Assembly (NCBI RefSeq): GCF_001307765.1
Contig: NZ_LKBA01000023.1
Span: 1-64,000, forward strand
Length of the DNA stretch: 64,000 nt
Reading direction: 5' to 3'
From: Aliiroseovarius crassostreae
GTDB taxonomy: Bacteria; Pseudomonadota; Alphaproteobacteria; Rhodobacterales; Rhodobacteraceae
Below the pieces are notes generated by a model. That model saw nothing but the letters and a program-made list of their open reading frames with translations. It ran no database searches and was not told the DNA's origin. The position numbers were made by a program, and so were the translations under genes. Of the stretch, positions 26,541 to 34,467 are shown piece by piece; position 1 is the stretch's first letter, and every line of letters starts with the position of its first letter.

Positions 26541-27125
26541 TCAGGCATCCAACTCGGCATCCCAATACAGAAAATCCATCCAACTTTCATGCAAATGGTT
26601 AGGAGGAAACTTGCGCCCGACATTGCGCAGCTCTTCTGCCGTGGGTTGCCTCGCGGGTTTGCGCAAGCTCAGACCTGACCGATGCAGGGGTTTGCACCCC
26701 TTTTTCAGATTGCACTTCTGGCACGCCGCGACCACGTTTTCCCAACTGGTCACGCCACCTGATGCCCGTGGCACCACGTGATCGAAGGTCAGGTCCCCTT
26801 TTCCGCCGCAATACTGACAGCAAAATTCATCCCTCAGAAATAAATTAAAGCGCGTGAAGGCCACGCGCTTTTGGGGTTTGACGTAATCTTTCAGAACCAC
26901 AACCGAGGGGATCCGCATCTCCATACTGGGGGAATGAACCAGCTCATCATATTCCGCCAGAATATTGACCCGATCCAGAAACACCGCCTTGATCGCCTCC
27001 TGCCAGGGCCAAAGCGAAAGCGGATAATAGGACAGGGGCCTGAAATCCGCATTCAGGACCAAGGCCGGGTGCTGCTTTATCCGCCCCGGCTCCCTCGTAA
27101 ACTCTGTTCTGAAATCGCCATCCAT
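26541..27125 (-). CDS. HNH endonuclease family protein
   Basis: The 194-residue protein contains a C-terminal HNH nuclease domain with paired cysteines: CCQYCGGKGDLTFDHVVPRASGGVTSWENVVAACQKCNLKKG. The N-terminal ~80 residues (ALVLNADFRPLSYYPLSLWPWQEAIKAVFLDRVNIL, PSVVVLKDYV) are those of a conserved chromosomal HNH subfamily present in many alphaproteobacteria, whose target is unknown. Nothing nearby suggests restriction or an intron. GGGGGAG six bases before ATG 27125 decides the start; an in-frame GTG at 27140 overlaps that site. A perfect 20-bp palindrome lies about 44 bp upstream. Confidence 0.9.
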   Translation of the reverse strand: MDGDFRTEFTREPGRIKQHPALVLNADFRPLSYYPLSLWPWQEAIKAVFLDRVNILAEYDELVHSPSMEMRIPSVVVLKDYVKPQKRVAFTRFNLFLRDEFCCQYCGGKGDLTFDHVVPRASGGVTSWENVVAACQKCNLKKGCKPLHRSGLSLRKPARQPTAEELRNVGRKFPPNHLHESWMDFLYWDAELDA

Positions 27126-27159
27126 TTGGGACTCCCCCACCGCCCTGTGCTTAACCTCT

Positions 27160-27201
27160 TTGGTTCACGGGGCGGGAGCTCCCGCCCCTGCGCTTGGTTC
27201 A
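27160..27201. repeat. Perfect 20-bp palindrome flanked by TTGGTTCA direct repeats
   Basis: GGGGCGGGAGCTCCCGCCCC (27169-27188) is perfectly self-complementary. It is bounded by two direct copies of TTGGTTCA (27160-27167 and 27194-27201). It lies between the esterase gene (which ends at 27310) and the HNH gene (which starts at 27125), both on the minus strand. It could be an operator, a leader hairpin or a terminator, but no T-run follows. Confidence 0.55.
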
Positions 27202-27309
27202 ACTATATATAGGAACAGAAACCAAACAACCCCCAAGATAGAGGGTTGTGGGAGCTATAACCGCAAGAGGTGACAAAGATGTGACGTACCAAATGACCGT
27301 GACTAGCGC

Positions 27310-28005
27310 TTATTGTTCGCCTTCATTTCCCATCTGCATCTTCTGAATGCCGAGTTTATCGAGCATGAACTGCAACGCAACCGACAGCCCGTCCATGGCA
27401 ATGCCATGGCCAGTGCCTTTCATAATGAACCCATAGGTTTCAAACCCATTGGCCTCAAGAATGGTGCCACTTTCGCTGAAATGTTGCGGCGGGACCATAT
27501 CGTCCTGATCGCCATGAACCAAAAGCACCGGCGGCTTGCTGACAATATGAGCTGCAAACTCGTCCGGCTCCAGCATCCGACCCGAAAAGGCCACGATACC
27601 GGCCACCGGCTCGGCGCGTTTCGGCAACACGCGAAGGCTCATCATCGTGCCCTGAGAGAACCCGAAAACAATGAGTTGTGAGTGGGTTATACCCTCTTCC
27701 TCAAGAACCCGGTCCAGAAAGGCGTTGATGTCGGCCTCGGCCATTTCCGCGCCACGCATTGCGTCTTCTTCCGACGATCCATCAAGCCACGGGATGGGAA
27801 ACCACTGATAGCCAAACGGATTGCCCGCACATTTTTCGGGCGCGTCAGGGGCAATGAATGTGGTATCCGGCAGATGTTCGGACAGGGGATCCGCCAACCC
27901 CAGAAGGTCCGCCCCATCCGCACCATACCCATGCAGGAACACCACCACAGATTTGGTTGTGCCCGAAGCCGCAGGGCGGCGTTTTGCATCCAGAATGCGA
28001 GTCAT
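27310..28005 (-). CDS. Phospholipase/carboxylesterase-type alpha/beta hydrolase
   Basis: The 231-residue protein is an acyl-protein thioesterase-like serine hydrolase. It has VVVFLHGYGADGADLLGLA, the nucleophile elbow GFSQGT (Ser near residue 118), VLLVHGDQDDMVPPQH with the catalytic Asp, and GTGHGIAMDGL with the His. Small soluble carboxylesterases of this type hydrolyse short esters; the physiological substrate is unknown. Its ATG overlaps the alkA stop (TGATG), so it is translationally coupled to it. An in-frame start at 28077 was rejected for that reason. Confidence 0.88.
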   Translation of the reverse strand: MTRILDAKRRPAASGTTKSVVVFLHGYGADGADLLGLADPLSEHLPDTTFIAPDAPEKCAGNPFGYQWFPIPWLDGSSEEDAMRGAEMAEADINAFLDRVLEEEGITHSQLIVFGFSQGTMMSLRVLPKRAEPVAGIVAFSGRMLEPDEFAAHIVSKPPVLLVHGDQDDMVPPQHFSESGTILEANGFETYGFIMKGTGHGIAMDGLSVALQFMLDKLGIQKMQMGNEGEQ

Positions 28006-28634
28006 CAGCGGATCCCTTCCCTTTGTTTGATCACCCGGTAATAGGCCCACAAGAGCCGCGCTGCAACGCCCCTCCATGGGGACCAGGCCTCTGCCATCAC
28101 TTTCAGTTCACGATCTTTTGGGCGCGCAGGCAGATCAAACATCTCTTTCGCGGCTTCCTGAAGGGCCAGATCCTTAGCTGGAAAGATATCTGCACGCCCC
28201 AGCGAAAACAGGGCATAGATCTCGGCGGTCCACTCTCCGATGCCGGTGACCGCAGTGAGCGTCGCAATCACCTGATCAGACGAGGCAGACTGCAACGCCG
28301 CATAATCAATCCCCGCATTTGCAAGGGCCTGCGCATAGCGGATTTTTGGACGAGACAGGCCAAGTTGCGCGAGGTCTTCGGTGCTTGCCTGCGCAACCCG
28401 CTCGGGCGTGACCAGCCCGGCCCCCTCGATCCGCTCCCAGATGGCCTGCGCCGATGCGGTCGACACCTGCTGAGAGACGATCGCGGACAAAAGCGCCGCA
28501 AACCCGTCCGATCTCAGCCGCAACGGGATTTCATCAATCTGCTCAAGGGCTTTCGCAAATCTTGGCTCACATTCAACCAGCCAATCGGCCCCTTCTTTCA
28601 AGCAGGCCTGCCCTGTGATCACGCGTTCCATCAT
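28005..28634 (-). CDS. DNA-3-methyladenine glycosylase II family protein
   Basis: The 209-residue AlkA-type base-excision repair enzyme removes alkylated bases from DNA. It contains the helix-hairpin-helix LTAVTGIGEWTAEIYALFSLG and the following FPAKDLAL, whose Asp is the expected catalytic residue. The short length matches single-domain bacterial AlkA proteins lacking the Ada-like N-terminal part. Its ATG overlaps the cobK stop (ATGA) and its stop overlaps the esterase start, so a repair gene is locked into a cobalamin-gene transcript. Confidence 0.9.
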   Translation of the reverse strand: MMERVITGQACLKEGADWLVECEPRFAKALEQIDEIPLRLRSDGFAALLSAIVSQQVSTASAQAIWERIEGAGLVTPERVAQASTEDLAQLGLSRPKIRYAQALANAGIDYAALQSASSDQVIATLTAVTGIGEWTAEIYALFSLGRADIFPAKDLALQEAAKEMFDLPARPKDRELKVMAEAWSPWRGVAARLLWAYYRVIKQREGIR

Positions 28635-29365
28635 TGATGGGCCTCTGCCCAGGCCATGACCTCGCCCAATGTCGAAACCGTCTCTGCATCCGGCCCATCC
28701 GGACGGGCGATCATGGCCACCTTCACCCCAAGCGCCCGCGCGGCATCAAGTTTGGCGCGCGCCGCCCCCCCAGCGTTTTTGGCAACCAGCCAACCCACGC
28801 CGAGCTGCTCTAGCAAAGCGGTTTCTGCCGCCAGGGTGAAAGGCGGCCGTCCGGTGATCCATCCGCCGGACAAGAGAAAAGGCTCTGGCCCATCATCCAC
28901 CCGCCTGCAAAACAGAACCCGGCCCGGCAATGCCTTGGCGATATCCTCGCTCTGCCCGCCAGTGGCGAGGAACACGCGCGATTTTTCACAAATCAAGTCA
29001 GGAAGTTGCATTGCACTCTTGACGAAATTCCAGGTTTCACCGGGGTTCGGTGTCCACGCGGGGCGGGAATATCTGAGATAGGGGATCGACAAGGCGGCGC
29101 AAATCTCGGCACTCCGCTGGCTGATCCGGTCGGCAAAAGGGTGAGTGGCGTCGATGACAAGATCAAATGCCTGATCCGTCATATAGGCGGCCTGCGCCTC
29201 CTGACCACCAAACCCACCTATGCGCGTGGTCACCGCCATTGGTCTGGGCTGGCGCGTTGAACCGGCAAGGGACGCAATCACCTCAAACCCCGCCTTGGCA
29301 AGACGGTTTGCCAATTCACGCGCTTCCGCAGTTCCCGCAAGCAGCAGGAGGCGCCGCCGGCTCAT
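28631..29365 (-). CDS. cobK: Precorrin-6A reductase (cobalt-precorrin-6A reductase)
   Basis: The 244-residue NADPH-dependent enzyme reduces the corrin macrocycle. Motifs are LLLLAGTAEARELANRLAKAGFEVIASLAG at the start, GGFGGQEAQAAYM, VIDATHPFADRISQRSAEIC and the C-terminal AKNAGGAARAKLDAARALGVKVAMIARP. Its ATG at 29365 overlaps the cbiD stop (ATGA), which sets the start against an upstream in-frame ATG at 29425. It functions in the middle of corrin-ring synthesis, next to CbiD. Confidence 0.93.
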   Translation of the reverse strand: MSRRRLLLLAGTAEARELANRLAKAGFEVIASLAGSTRQPRPMAVTTRIGGFGGQEAQAAYMTDQAFDLVIDATHPFADRISQRSAEICAALSIPYLRYSRPAWTPNPGETWNFVKSAMQLPDLICEKSRVFLATGGQSEDIAKALPGRVLFCRRVDDGPEPFLLSGGWITGRPPFTLAAETALLEQLGVGWLVAKNAGGAARAKLDAARALGVKVAMIARPDGPDAETVSTLGEVMAWAEAHQ

Positions 29366-30417
29366 CCGCCCACCTGTGCGATGATGGCGCCCGGTCGGTC
29401 GATGATGACGATATCCGCGACACAATCCGTGTTGCGCAATATGTGACGCACCTGCGCCAACGCCTTTTCCGCCACAACATCGACCATTATTTTTCCATGT
29501 TTTTCATAGACCTGAAGCGCTGTATTCATCCCCCGGACATCGTCATCGCCAAGCCAATCCGCCAGCAGATCAAAGTCCACCTGACTGCGGCGCGAATGCA
29601 GATCACGCGCGCCCTGTGCGAGTTTGGTGATCTTGCCGATCCCGCCCCCAACCGTCACCCGGCCCACCGGGTGTTTGGCAAGGTATTTCAGCATGCCCCC
29701 GGCAAAATCCCCCATGTCGATCATGGCGCCGTCACTCAGGCCATAGAGGGCCTGAACAGTGGCCTCTGAGGTGGCCCCGGTGCAGCCAGCCACATGGGGC
29801 AACCCGGTGGCCCGCGCCACATCGACACCACGGTGAATAGAGGCGATCCATGCCGCACAGGAAAACGGCCGCACCACCCCCGTAGTGCCGAGGATCGACA
29901 GCCCACCAACAATTCCCAGCCGCGGGTTCCAGGTCTTTTGAGCGAGGTCCGCGCCTCCCCGCACGGAAATGGTCACATCAAGGTCAGGCGCGTGATTGAA
30001 TTGGCGGGCGGCGGCCTCGATCACTTCGGTGATCATACGGCGCGGCACCGGGTTGATTGCAGGCTCTCCCGGGGGCACGGGCAGGCCCGGCTTGGTCACC
30101 ATACCCACGCCTTCCCCCGCGAGAAAACGAATGCCCTGACCCGCAGTGCCAGTGCGCACATGGGAAAGAATCAGCGCACCGTGGGTGACATCCGGATCAT
30201 CGCCCGCATCCTTGATCACCCCGACCTCGGCCCAGCCCTGACCATGATGCGCAACCTCAAGGTCGAACTCGGGCATCTCGCCTTTGGGCAAAGTGATCGA
30301 CACCTTATCCGGAAACGCCCCGCCCCACAGGTGATGCACCGCCGCACAGGTGGCAGCGGTGGCACAGGCCCCCGTGGTCCAGCCACGGCGCAATTGAACT
30401 GTATTTATCTCGGTCAT
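29362..30417 (-). CDS. cbiD: Cobalt-precorrin-5B C1-methyltransferase (CbiD)
   Basis: The 351-residue protein begins LRRGWTTGACATAATCAAVHHLW, the CbiD hallmark, and includes GEGVGMVTKPGLPVPPGEPAINPVPRRMI and GGLSILGTTGVVRPFS. CbiD methylates C1 of the corrin ring. Its use together with CobK-type reductase and a CobB-type amidase is a mixed arrangement common in alphaproteobacteria. A longer in-frame start at 30549 would overlap the divergent cobA promoter and was rejected. The gene heads the cbiD-cobK-alkA-esterase run. Confidence 0.94.
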   Translation of the reverse strand: MTEINTVQLRRGWTTGACATAATCAAVHHLWGGAFPDKVSITLPKGEMPEFDLEVAHHGQGWAEVGVIKDAGDDPDVTHGALILSHVRTGTAGQGIRFLAGEGVGMVTKPGLPVPPGEPAINPVPRRMITEVIEAAARQFNHAPDLDVTISVRGGADLAQKTWNPRLGIVGGLSILGTTGVVRPFSCAAWIASIHRGVDVARATGLPHVAGCTGATSEATVQALYGLSDGAMIDMGDFAGGMLKYLAKHPVGRVTVGGGIGKITKLAQGARDLHSRRSQVDFDLLADWLGDDDVRGMNTALQVYEKHGKIMVDVVAEKALAQVRHILRNTDCVADIVIIDRPGAIIAQVGG

Positions 30418-30562
30418 CGGCGTGACCTTACCAGCGTCTTTTCGCGCCGCCAATCGGCGTTTGCGCCATTTGAGCGCGCGAGCGCGGCAGGGTGGCGGTG
30501 GCAGACAACTGAATGTCGCAAGACGGCTTTCGCCCGATCGAACTCCCACCTATAAGAGCGCC

Positions 30563-31429
30563 ATGCAAAACGAACTCTCTTTTCCTGCCTCTCTTGCCGG
30601 AGGCGCATGGCCCGAAATGAAACCCGGCTGGGTCTGGCTGGTGGGCGCTGGCCCCGGAGACCCCGGCCTGTTGACGCTGCATGCTGTCAATGCGCTGCGT
30701 CAGGCAGATGTGATTGTCTATGACGCGCTGGTTCAAAAGGTCATCCTGGACTGGGCGCGCCCGGATGCCGAGGTCATCTATGCCGGCAAGCGCGGTGGCA
30801 AACCCTCTGCCAACCAGCGCGATATTTCGCTGCAACTGGTGGATCACGCCCGTGCAGGCAAGCGCGTGTTGCGCCTGAAGGGGGGGGATCCGTTTGTCTT
30901 CGGGCGTGGCGGCGAAGAAGGACAGACGCTGGTTCAGCACCAGATCCCGATCCGCATCATCCCCGGCATCTCTGCAGGGATTGGCGGTCTTGCCTATGCC
31001 GGCATCCCGGTCACCCATCGTGATGTGAACCAGTCGGTTACCTTTGTGACCGGGCATGACCAGTCCGGCAATACGCCCGGTTCCCTGGACTGGAGCGCAA
31101 TTTCCAAAGGGTCGCAGGTCATCGTAATCTACATGGGCATGAAACATCTGGGTCGGATCCGCTCCGCCCTGATTGCCGCCGGGCGCGAACCGGAAGAACC
31201 CGTTGCCATTGTCACCAATGCCACCACGCCAGAGCAGCGCGTGCTGGAAACCACCCTGATCACCTGTGTCGAAGACGCCGAAGCTGGTGGCTTTGGTGCC
31301 CCGGCAATCATCTGCGTCGGGCGCGCGACATTGATGCGTCAGGCGCTTGACTGGCAGGCGATCGCAGAAGGCATGGCGCCGCGCAACACCGACCCGCTTG
31401 GGCGGGGACGCCCGGCCGAGGATCGCTGA
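30563..31429 (+). CDS. cobA: Uroporphyrinogen-III C-methyltransferase
   Basis: The 288-residue SAM-dependent enzyme methylates uroporphyrinogen III at C2 and C7 to precorrin-2, the entry to cobalamin (and siroheme) synthesis. Motifs: VGAGPGDPGLLTLHAVNALRQADVIVYDALV, LRLKGGDPFVFGRGGEE, GIPVTHRDVNQSVTFVTGH and VIYMGMKHL. No CysG-type dehydrogenase domain is fused. It is transcribed divergently from cbiD and its stop lies one base before the cobB ATG. Confidence 0.94.
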   Translation: MQNELSFPASLAGGAWPEMKPGWVWLVGAGPGDPGLLTLHAVNALRQADVIVYDALVQKVILDWARPDAEVIYAGKRGGKPSANQRDISLQLVDHARAGKRVLRLKGGDPFVFGRGGEEGQTLVQHQIPIRIIPGISAGIGGLAYAGIPVTHRDVNQSVTFVTGHDQSGNTPGSLDWSAISKGSQVIVIYMGMKHLGRIRSALIAAGREPEEPVAIVTNATTPEQRVLETTLITCVEDAEAGGFGAPAIICVGRATLMRQALDWQAIAEGMAPRNTDPLGRGRPAEDR

Positions 31430-31430
31430 G

Positions 31431-32723
31431 ATGGCCGCCGCGCAATTGCCCCACCCGCAGGGTGTGATCATCGCCGCCCCCAATTCGGGGTCTGGCAAGA
31501 CCACGCTTACCTTGGGCATTCTGCGCGCCCTGACCCGGCAGGGGCATCATGTCACCGGGGCGAAATCCGGGCCGGACTACATCGACCCGCGCTTTCACGC
31601 CGCCGCCTGCGGGCGGGACTGCCTGAATTTGGACGCATGGGCAATGTCTCCGGACCGGGTGCGGGCATTGGCGGGACAGAGTGGTGATCTGCTGATCATC
31701 GAAGGGGCCATGGGGCTGTTTGACGGCGCCCCGCCAGTAGGCAAAGGCGCCACTGCGGACCTTGCCCGCATCCTGAACCTTCCGGTCATTCTGGTGGTGG
31801 ATTGTGCGCGTATGGCGCAATCGCTTGCCCCGCTGATTGCCGGGTTTGCCGCCCATGATCCCGATGTGCGGGTCGCCGGGGTGATTCTCAATCAGGTTGG
31901 ATCGGCGCGCCATGAGGCAATGCTGCGCGCCGCCATGGCGCGGATCGAACTGCCGGTTCTGGGCGCAGTCTATCGTCAGGATCAGATGGCGCACCCGTCA
32001 CGCCACCTTGGGCTGGTACAGGCGGGCGAGCATCCGGACCTGCAGGCCTATCTGGACCGGGTTGGCGACGCGGTGAGCGAAGCGATCGACCTCGAAGCCC
32101 TGACCTCTCTGGCAACCACCCTTCCCAACGCACCCACCGCCGCACGCCTGCCCTCTCCGGGCAGTCGCATTGCTGTGGCACATGATCGCGCCTTTGCCTT
32201 TGCCTATCCGCATATTCTGGCCGATTGGCGGGCGGGGGGTGCAGAAATCCTGCCGTTTTCACCGCTGGCGGATGAAGCCCCGGCAAAAGATGCGGATTTC
32301 ATTTTCCTGCCCGGTGGCTACCCGGAGCTTCATGCAGCCCAACTGGCAGCTGCGCAAAACTTCAAATCTGGTATGCGCACCGCAACCTGCCCCATCTACG
32401 GCGAGTGCGGAGGTTACATGACCCTTGGCCAAACCATTGAAGACAAAGATGGAAATACCCATGAGATGCTTGGCCTCCTGGGGCTTGAGACCAGTTTCTC
32501 CAAGCGCAAGCTGCATCTGGGGTATCGGCAGGTCAGCACGGATCACGGGCCCTTTGCCGGGCGCTGGAACGCACATGAGTTCCACTACGCCACCACAATC
32601 CGCGCCGAAGGAACCGCCCTGTTCGAGGCCACGGATGCCGAGGGACAGACGCTTATTCCAATGGGACTCATCCGCGCCAATGTCAGTGGCAGCTTTGCCC
32701 ATCTGATCGACAAAGCGGATTGA
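31431..32723 (+). CDS. cobB: Cobyrinate a,c-diamide synthase
   Basis: The 430-residue enzyme amidates side chains a and c of (hydrogeno)byrinic acid using glutamine and ATP. The N-terminal dethiobiotin-synthetase-like ATPase domain has the P-loop IIAAPNSGSGKTTL and GAKSGPDYIDPRFH; the C-terminal class I glutaminase domain has CPIYGECGGYMTLG with the nucleophilic Cys near residue 325. ATG 31431 follows the cobA stop by one base, so the two are co-translated; a longer in-frame start at 31347 lies inside cobA and was rejected. Confidence 0.94.
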   Translation: MAAAQLPHPQGVIIAAPNSGSGKTTLTLGILRALTRQGHHVTGAKSGPDYIDPRFHAAACGRDCLNLDAWAMSPDRVRALAGQSGDLLIIEGAMGLFDGAPPVGKGATADLARILNLPVILVVDCARMAQSLAPLIAGFAAHDPDVRVAGVILNQVGSARHEAMLRAAMARIELPVLGAVYRQDQMAHPSRHLGLVQAGEHPDLQAYLDRVGDAVSEAIDLEALTSLATTLPNAPTAARLPSPGSRIAVAHDRAFAFAYPHILADWRAGGAEILPFSPLADEAPAKDADFIFLPGGYPELHAAQLAAAQNFKSGMRTATCPIYGECGGYMTLGQTIEDKDGNTHEMLGLLGLETSFSKRKLHLGYRQVSTDHGPFAGRWNAHEFHYATTIRAEGTALFEATDAEGQTLIPMGLIRANVSGSFAHLIDKAD

Positions 32724-32785
32724 TTTTTTTGCGGCAATTTGCTTGGTGCTTGGGGGTGACCCCTTCATGTCAGGCTTATTGACCC

Positions 32786-34012
32786 ATGACCGATATTAAT
32801 GCCCCTTCCATGGCGGATGACAGCCGCGCCAGGCGAAATGTAACCATTCTGGTGCTGGCCCAGGCCATTCTGGGCGCGCAAATGCCGATGATTTTCACCA
32901 TGGCAGGTCTGGCGGGACAGTCTCTGGCGTCAAACCCGTGTTGGGCAACATTGCCGATCTCACTGATGGTGGCCGGGTCGATGGTCTGGGCCAATCCGAT
33001 CAGCTGGGTGATGCAGACCTATGGTCGCCGGGTTGGGTTTTGGGTTGGCACGGGTGGAGGGTCGCTCGGCGCAGCCATCAGCGCCTATGCATTGATGCAA
33101 TATGACTTCTCGCTCTTCCTTCTGGGGTCTTTCCTGATGGGCCTGTATCAATCCGCACAGGGTTTTTACCGGTTTGCCGCGGCCGATACCGCCTCACCCG
33201 AATTCCGCCCCAAGGCCATTTCCTATGTGATGGCGGGCGGGCTGGCCTCGGCCATTATCGGCCCTCAACTGTTCAACCTGACCAATGACATGCTGGTTGT
33301 GCCCTTCCTTGGTGCCTACCTGGCGATCATTGCCATCAACCTTGCAGGCTCCTTTCTTTTCCTTGGGCTCGACATTCCCAAGCCGGAAAAGCCACATATG
33401 GACGCCCCCAAGGGCCGCACCAGGCTTGAGCTGTTGCGGGATCCGGTGATTGCCGTGGCCATTATTTGCGGCATGGTTTCATACGCTTTGATGAATCTGG
33501 TCATGACCTCTACCCCGCTGGCCGTTGTCGGCTGTGGTTTTGAGACCGACATGGCGGGAAATATAGTCACCGCCCATGTGCTGGCTATGTTTGTGCCCAG
33601 CTTCTTCACCGGGCATCTGATTGCCCGCTTCGGGGTGCGCGCCGTGATTTCCTCGGGGCTGGTCATCCTCGGGCTGGCGGGGATCGTCGCGCTTCAGGGG
33701 GTCGAACTGGAGAACTTCTTCCTTGCTCTGGTTCTGCTTGGGATTGGCTGGAACTTCGGCTTTATCGGCGCAACCACCATGCTGGCCGGCGCACATAAAC
33801 CCGAAGAACGCGGGCGGGTGCAGGGGATGAATGACATGATCGTCTTTGGCTGCGTGACCGTGGCCTCGCTCGCATCTGGCGGGCTGATGAATTGTTCGGG
33901 GGGAACCGCCGTGGAAGGCTGGAGCGCTGTGAATATCGCGATGGTGCCGTTTCTAGCCCTGGCAGGCGCGTCGCTTATCTGGCTGATGCTGCGCCCGAAA
34001 GAGGCGTTCTGA
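32786..34012 (+). CDS. Major facilitator superfamily transporter
   Basis: The 408-residue protein has about twelve membrane helices in the MFS pattern, with a conserved-loop remnant YGRRVGFWVGTGGGSLGA after helix 2 and FGVRAVISSGLVILG in the second half. It has NFGFIGATTMLAG and KPEERGRVQGMNDMIVFG typical of a widespread group with unknown substrate. It lies 62 bp downstream of cobB on the same strand, so a link with cobalamin or its intermediates is possible, but nothing in the sequence shows it. Confidence 0.87.
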   Translation: MTDINAPSMADDSRARRNVTILVLAQAILGAQMPMIFTMAGLAGQSLASNPCWATLPISLMVAGSMVWANPISWVMQTYGRRVGFWVGTGGGSLGAAISAYALMQYDFSLFLLGSFLMGLYQSAQGFYRFAAADTASPEFRPKAISYVMAGGLASAIIGPQLFNLTNDMLVVPFLGAYLAIIAINLAGSFLFLGLDIPKPEKPHMDAPKGRTRLELLRDPVIAVAIICGMVSYALMNLVMTSTPLAVVGCGFETDMAGNIVTAHVLAMFVPSFFTGHLIARFGVRAVISSGLVILGLAGIVALQGVELENFFLALVLLGIGWNFGFIGATTMLAGAHKPEERGRVQGMNDMIVFGCVTVASLASGGLMNCSGGTAVEGWSAVNIAMVPFLALAGASLIWLMLRPKEAF

Positions 34013-34158
34013 TTGACCGAACAGCGCCTTTGGGGACGAGTGGGGTAACGGGAGACAGGGGGCAAAGGAGCTTTGCCCAGCTTTAGCGATAGGCCTTTCC
34101 CCCAAATATCTTGCCCCTATCAGCCAATGGCTCAGGCAGGGTTATGGTGCCACCGGTT

Positions 34159-34434
34159 TCAGGTTTTCACCCGCGCATTGCGCCCGCCGCGGCGGCCGGT
34201 TGTTACAGCGGGTTCCAGAGCAGCCCGCATGACCGACGTCATCGGATGATCCGGGGCGTCCGCGCCGTAGGCCTCAAGCAACAACGCAATCCGTTCAGCC
34301 TGCGGTAATTCATGTTCGTCAAACAGCGCCCAATCAAGGAAGATCGACCGGCATTCTTCGGACCGGATCCCGTCGATCCGGTAGCTTTCGCGGATCAGAC
34401 CCCGTTTATCGATGGCGGCAATCAGCTCGCTCAT
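34159..34434 (-). CDS. Conserved small protein of unknown function
   Basis: The 91-residue protein (MSELIAAIDKRGLIRESYRIDGIRS...) is acidic and helical for most of its length and ends in a basic tail (TTGRRGGRNARVKT). I do not recognise a domain. A GAGAGG element just before ATG 34434 makes it the likely start; a longer in-frame start exists at 34455. It follows glnE by 33 bp on the same strand and is probably co-transcribed with it. Confidence 0.7.
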   Translation of the reverse strand: MSELIAAIDKRGLIRESYRIDGIRSEECRSIFLDWALFDEHELPQAERIALLLEAYGADAPDHPMTSVMRAALEPAVTTGRRGGRNARVKT

Positions 34435-34467
34435 GTCCTCTCCCTCCTCACGCATGGGCCCCTCTCC

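Noticed and set aside
30418-30562. Possible cobalamin riboswitch between cbiD and cobA
   Set aside because: The 145-bp gap is too short and lacks a recognisable B12 box.
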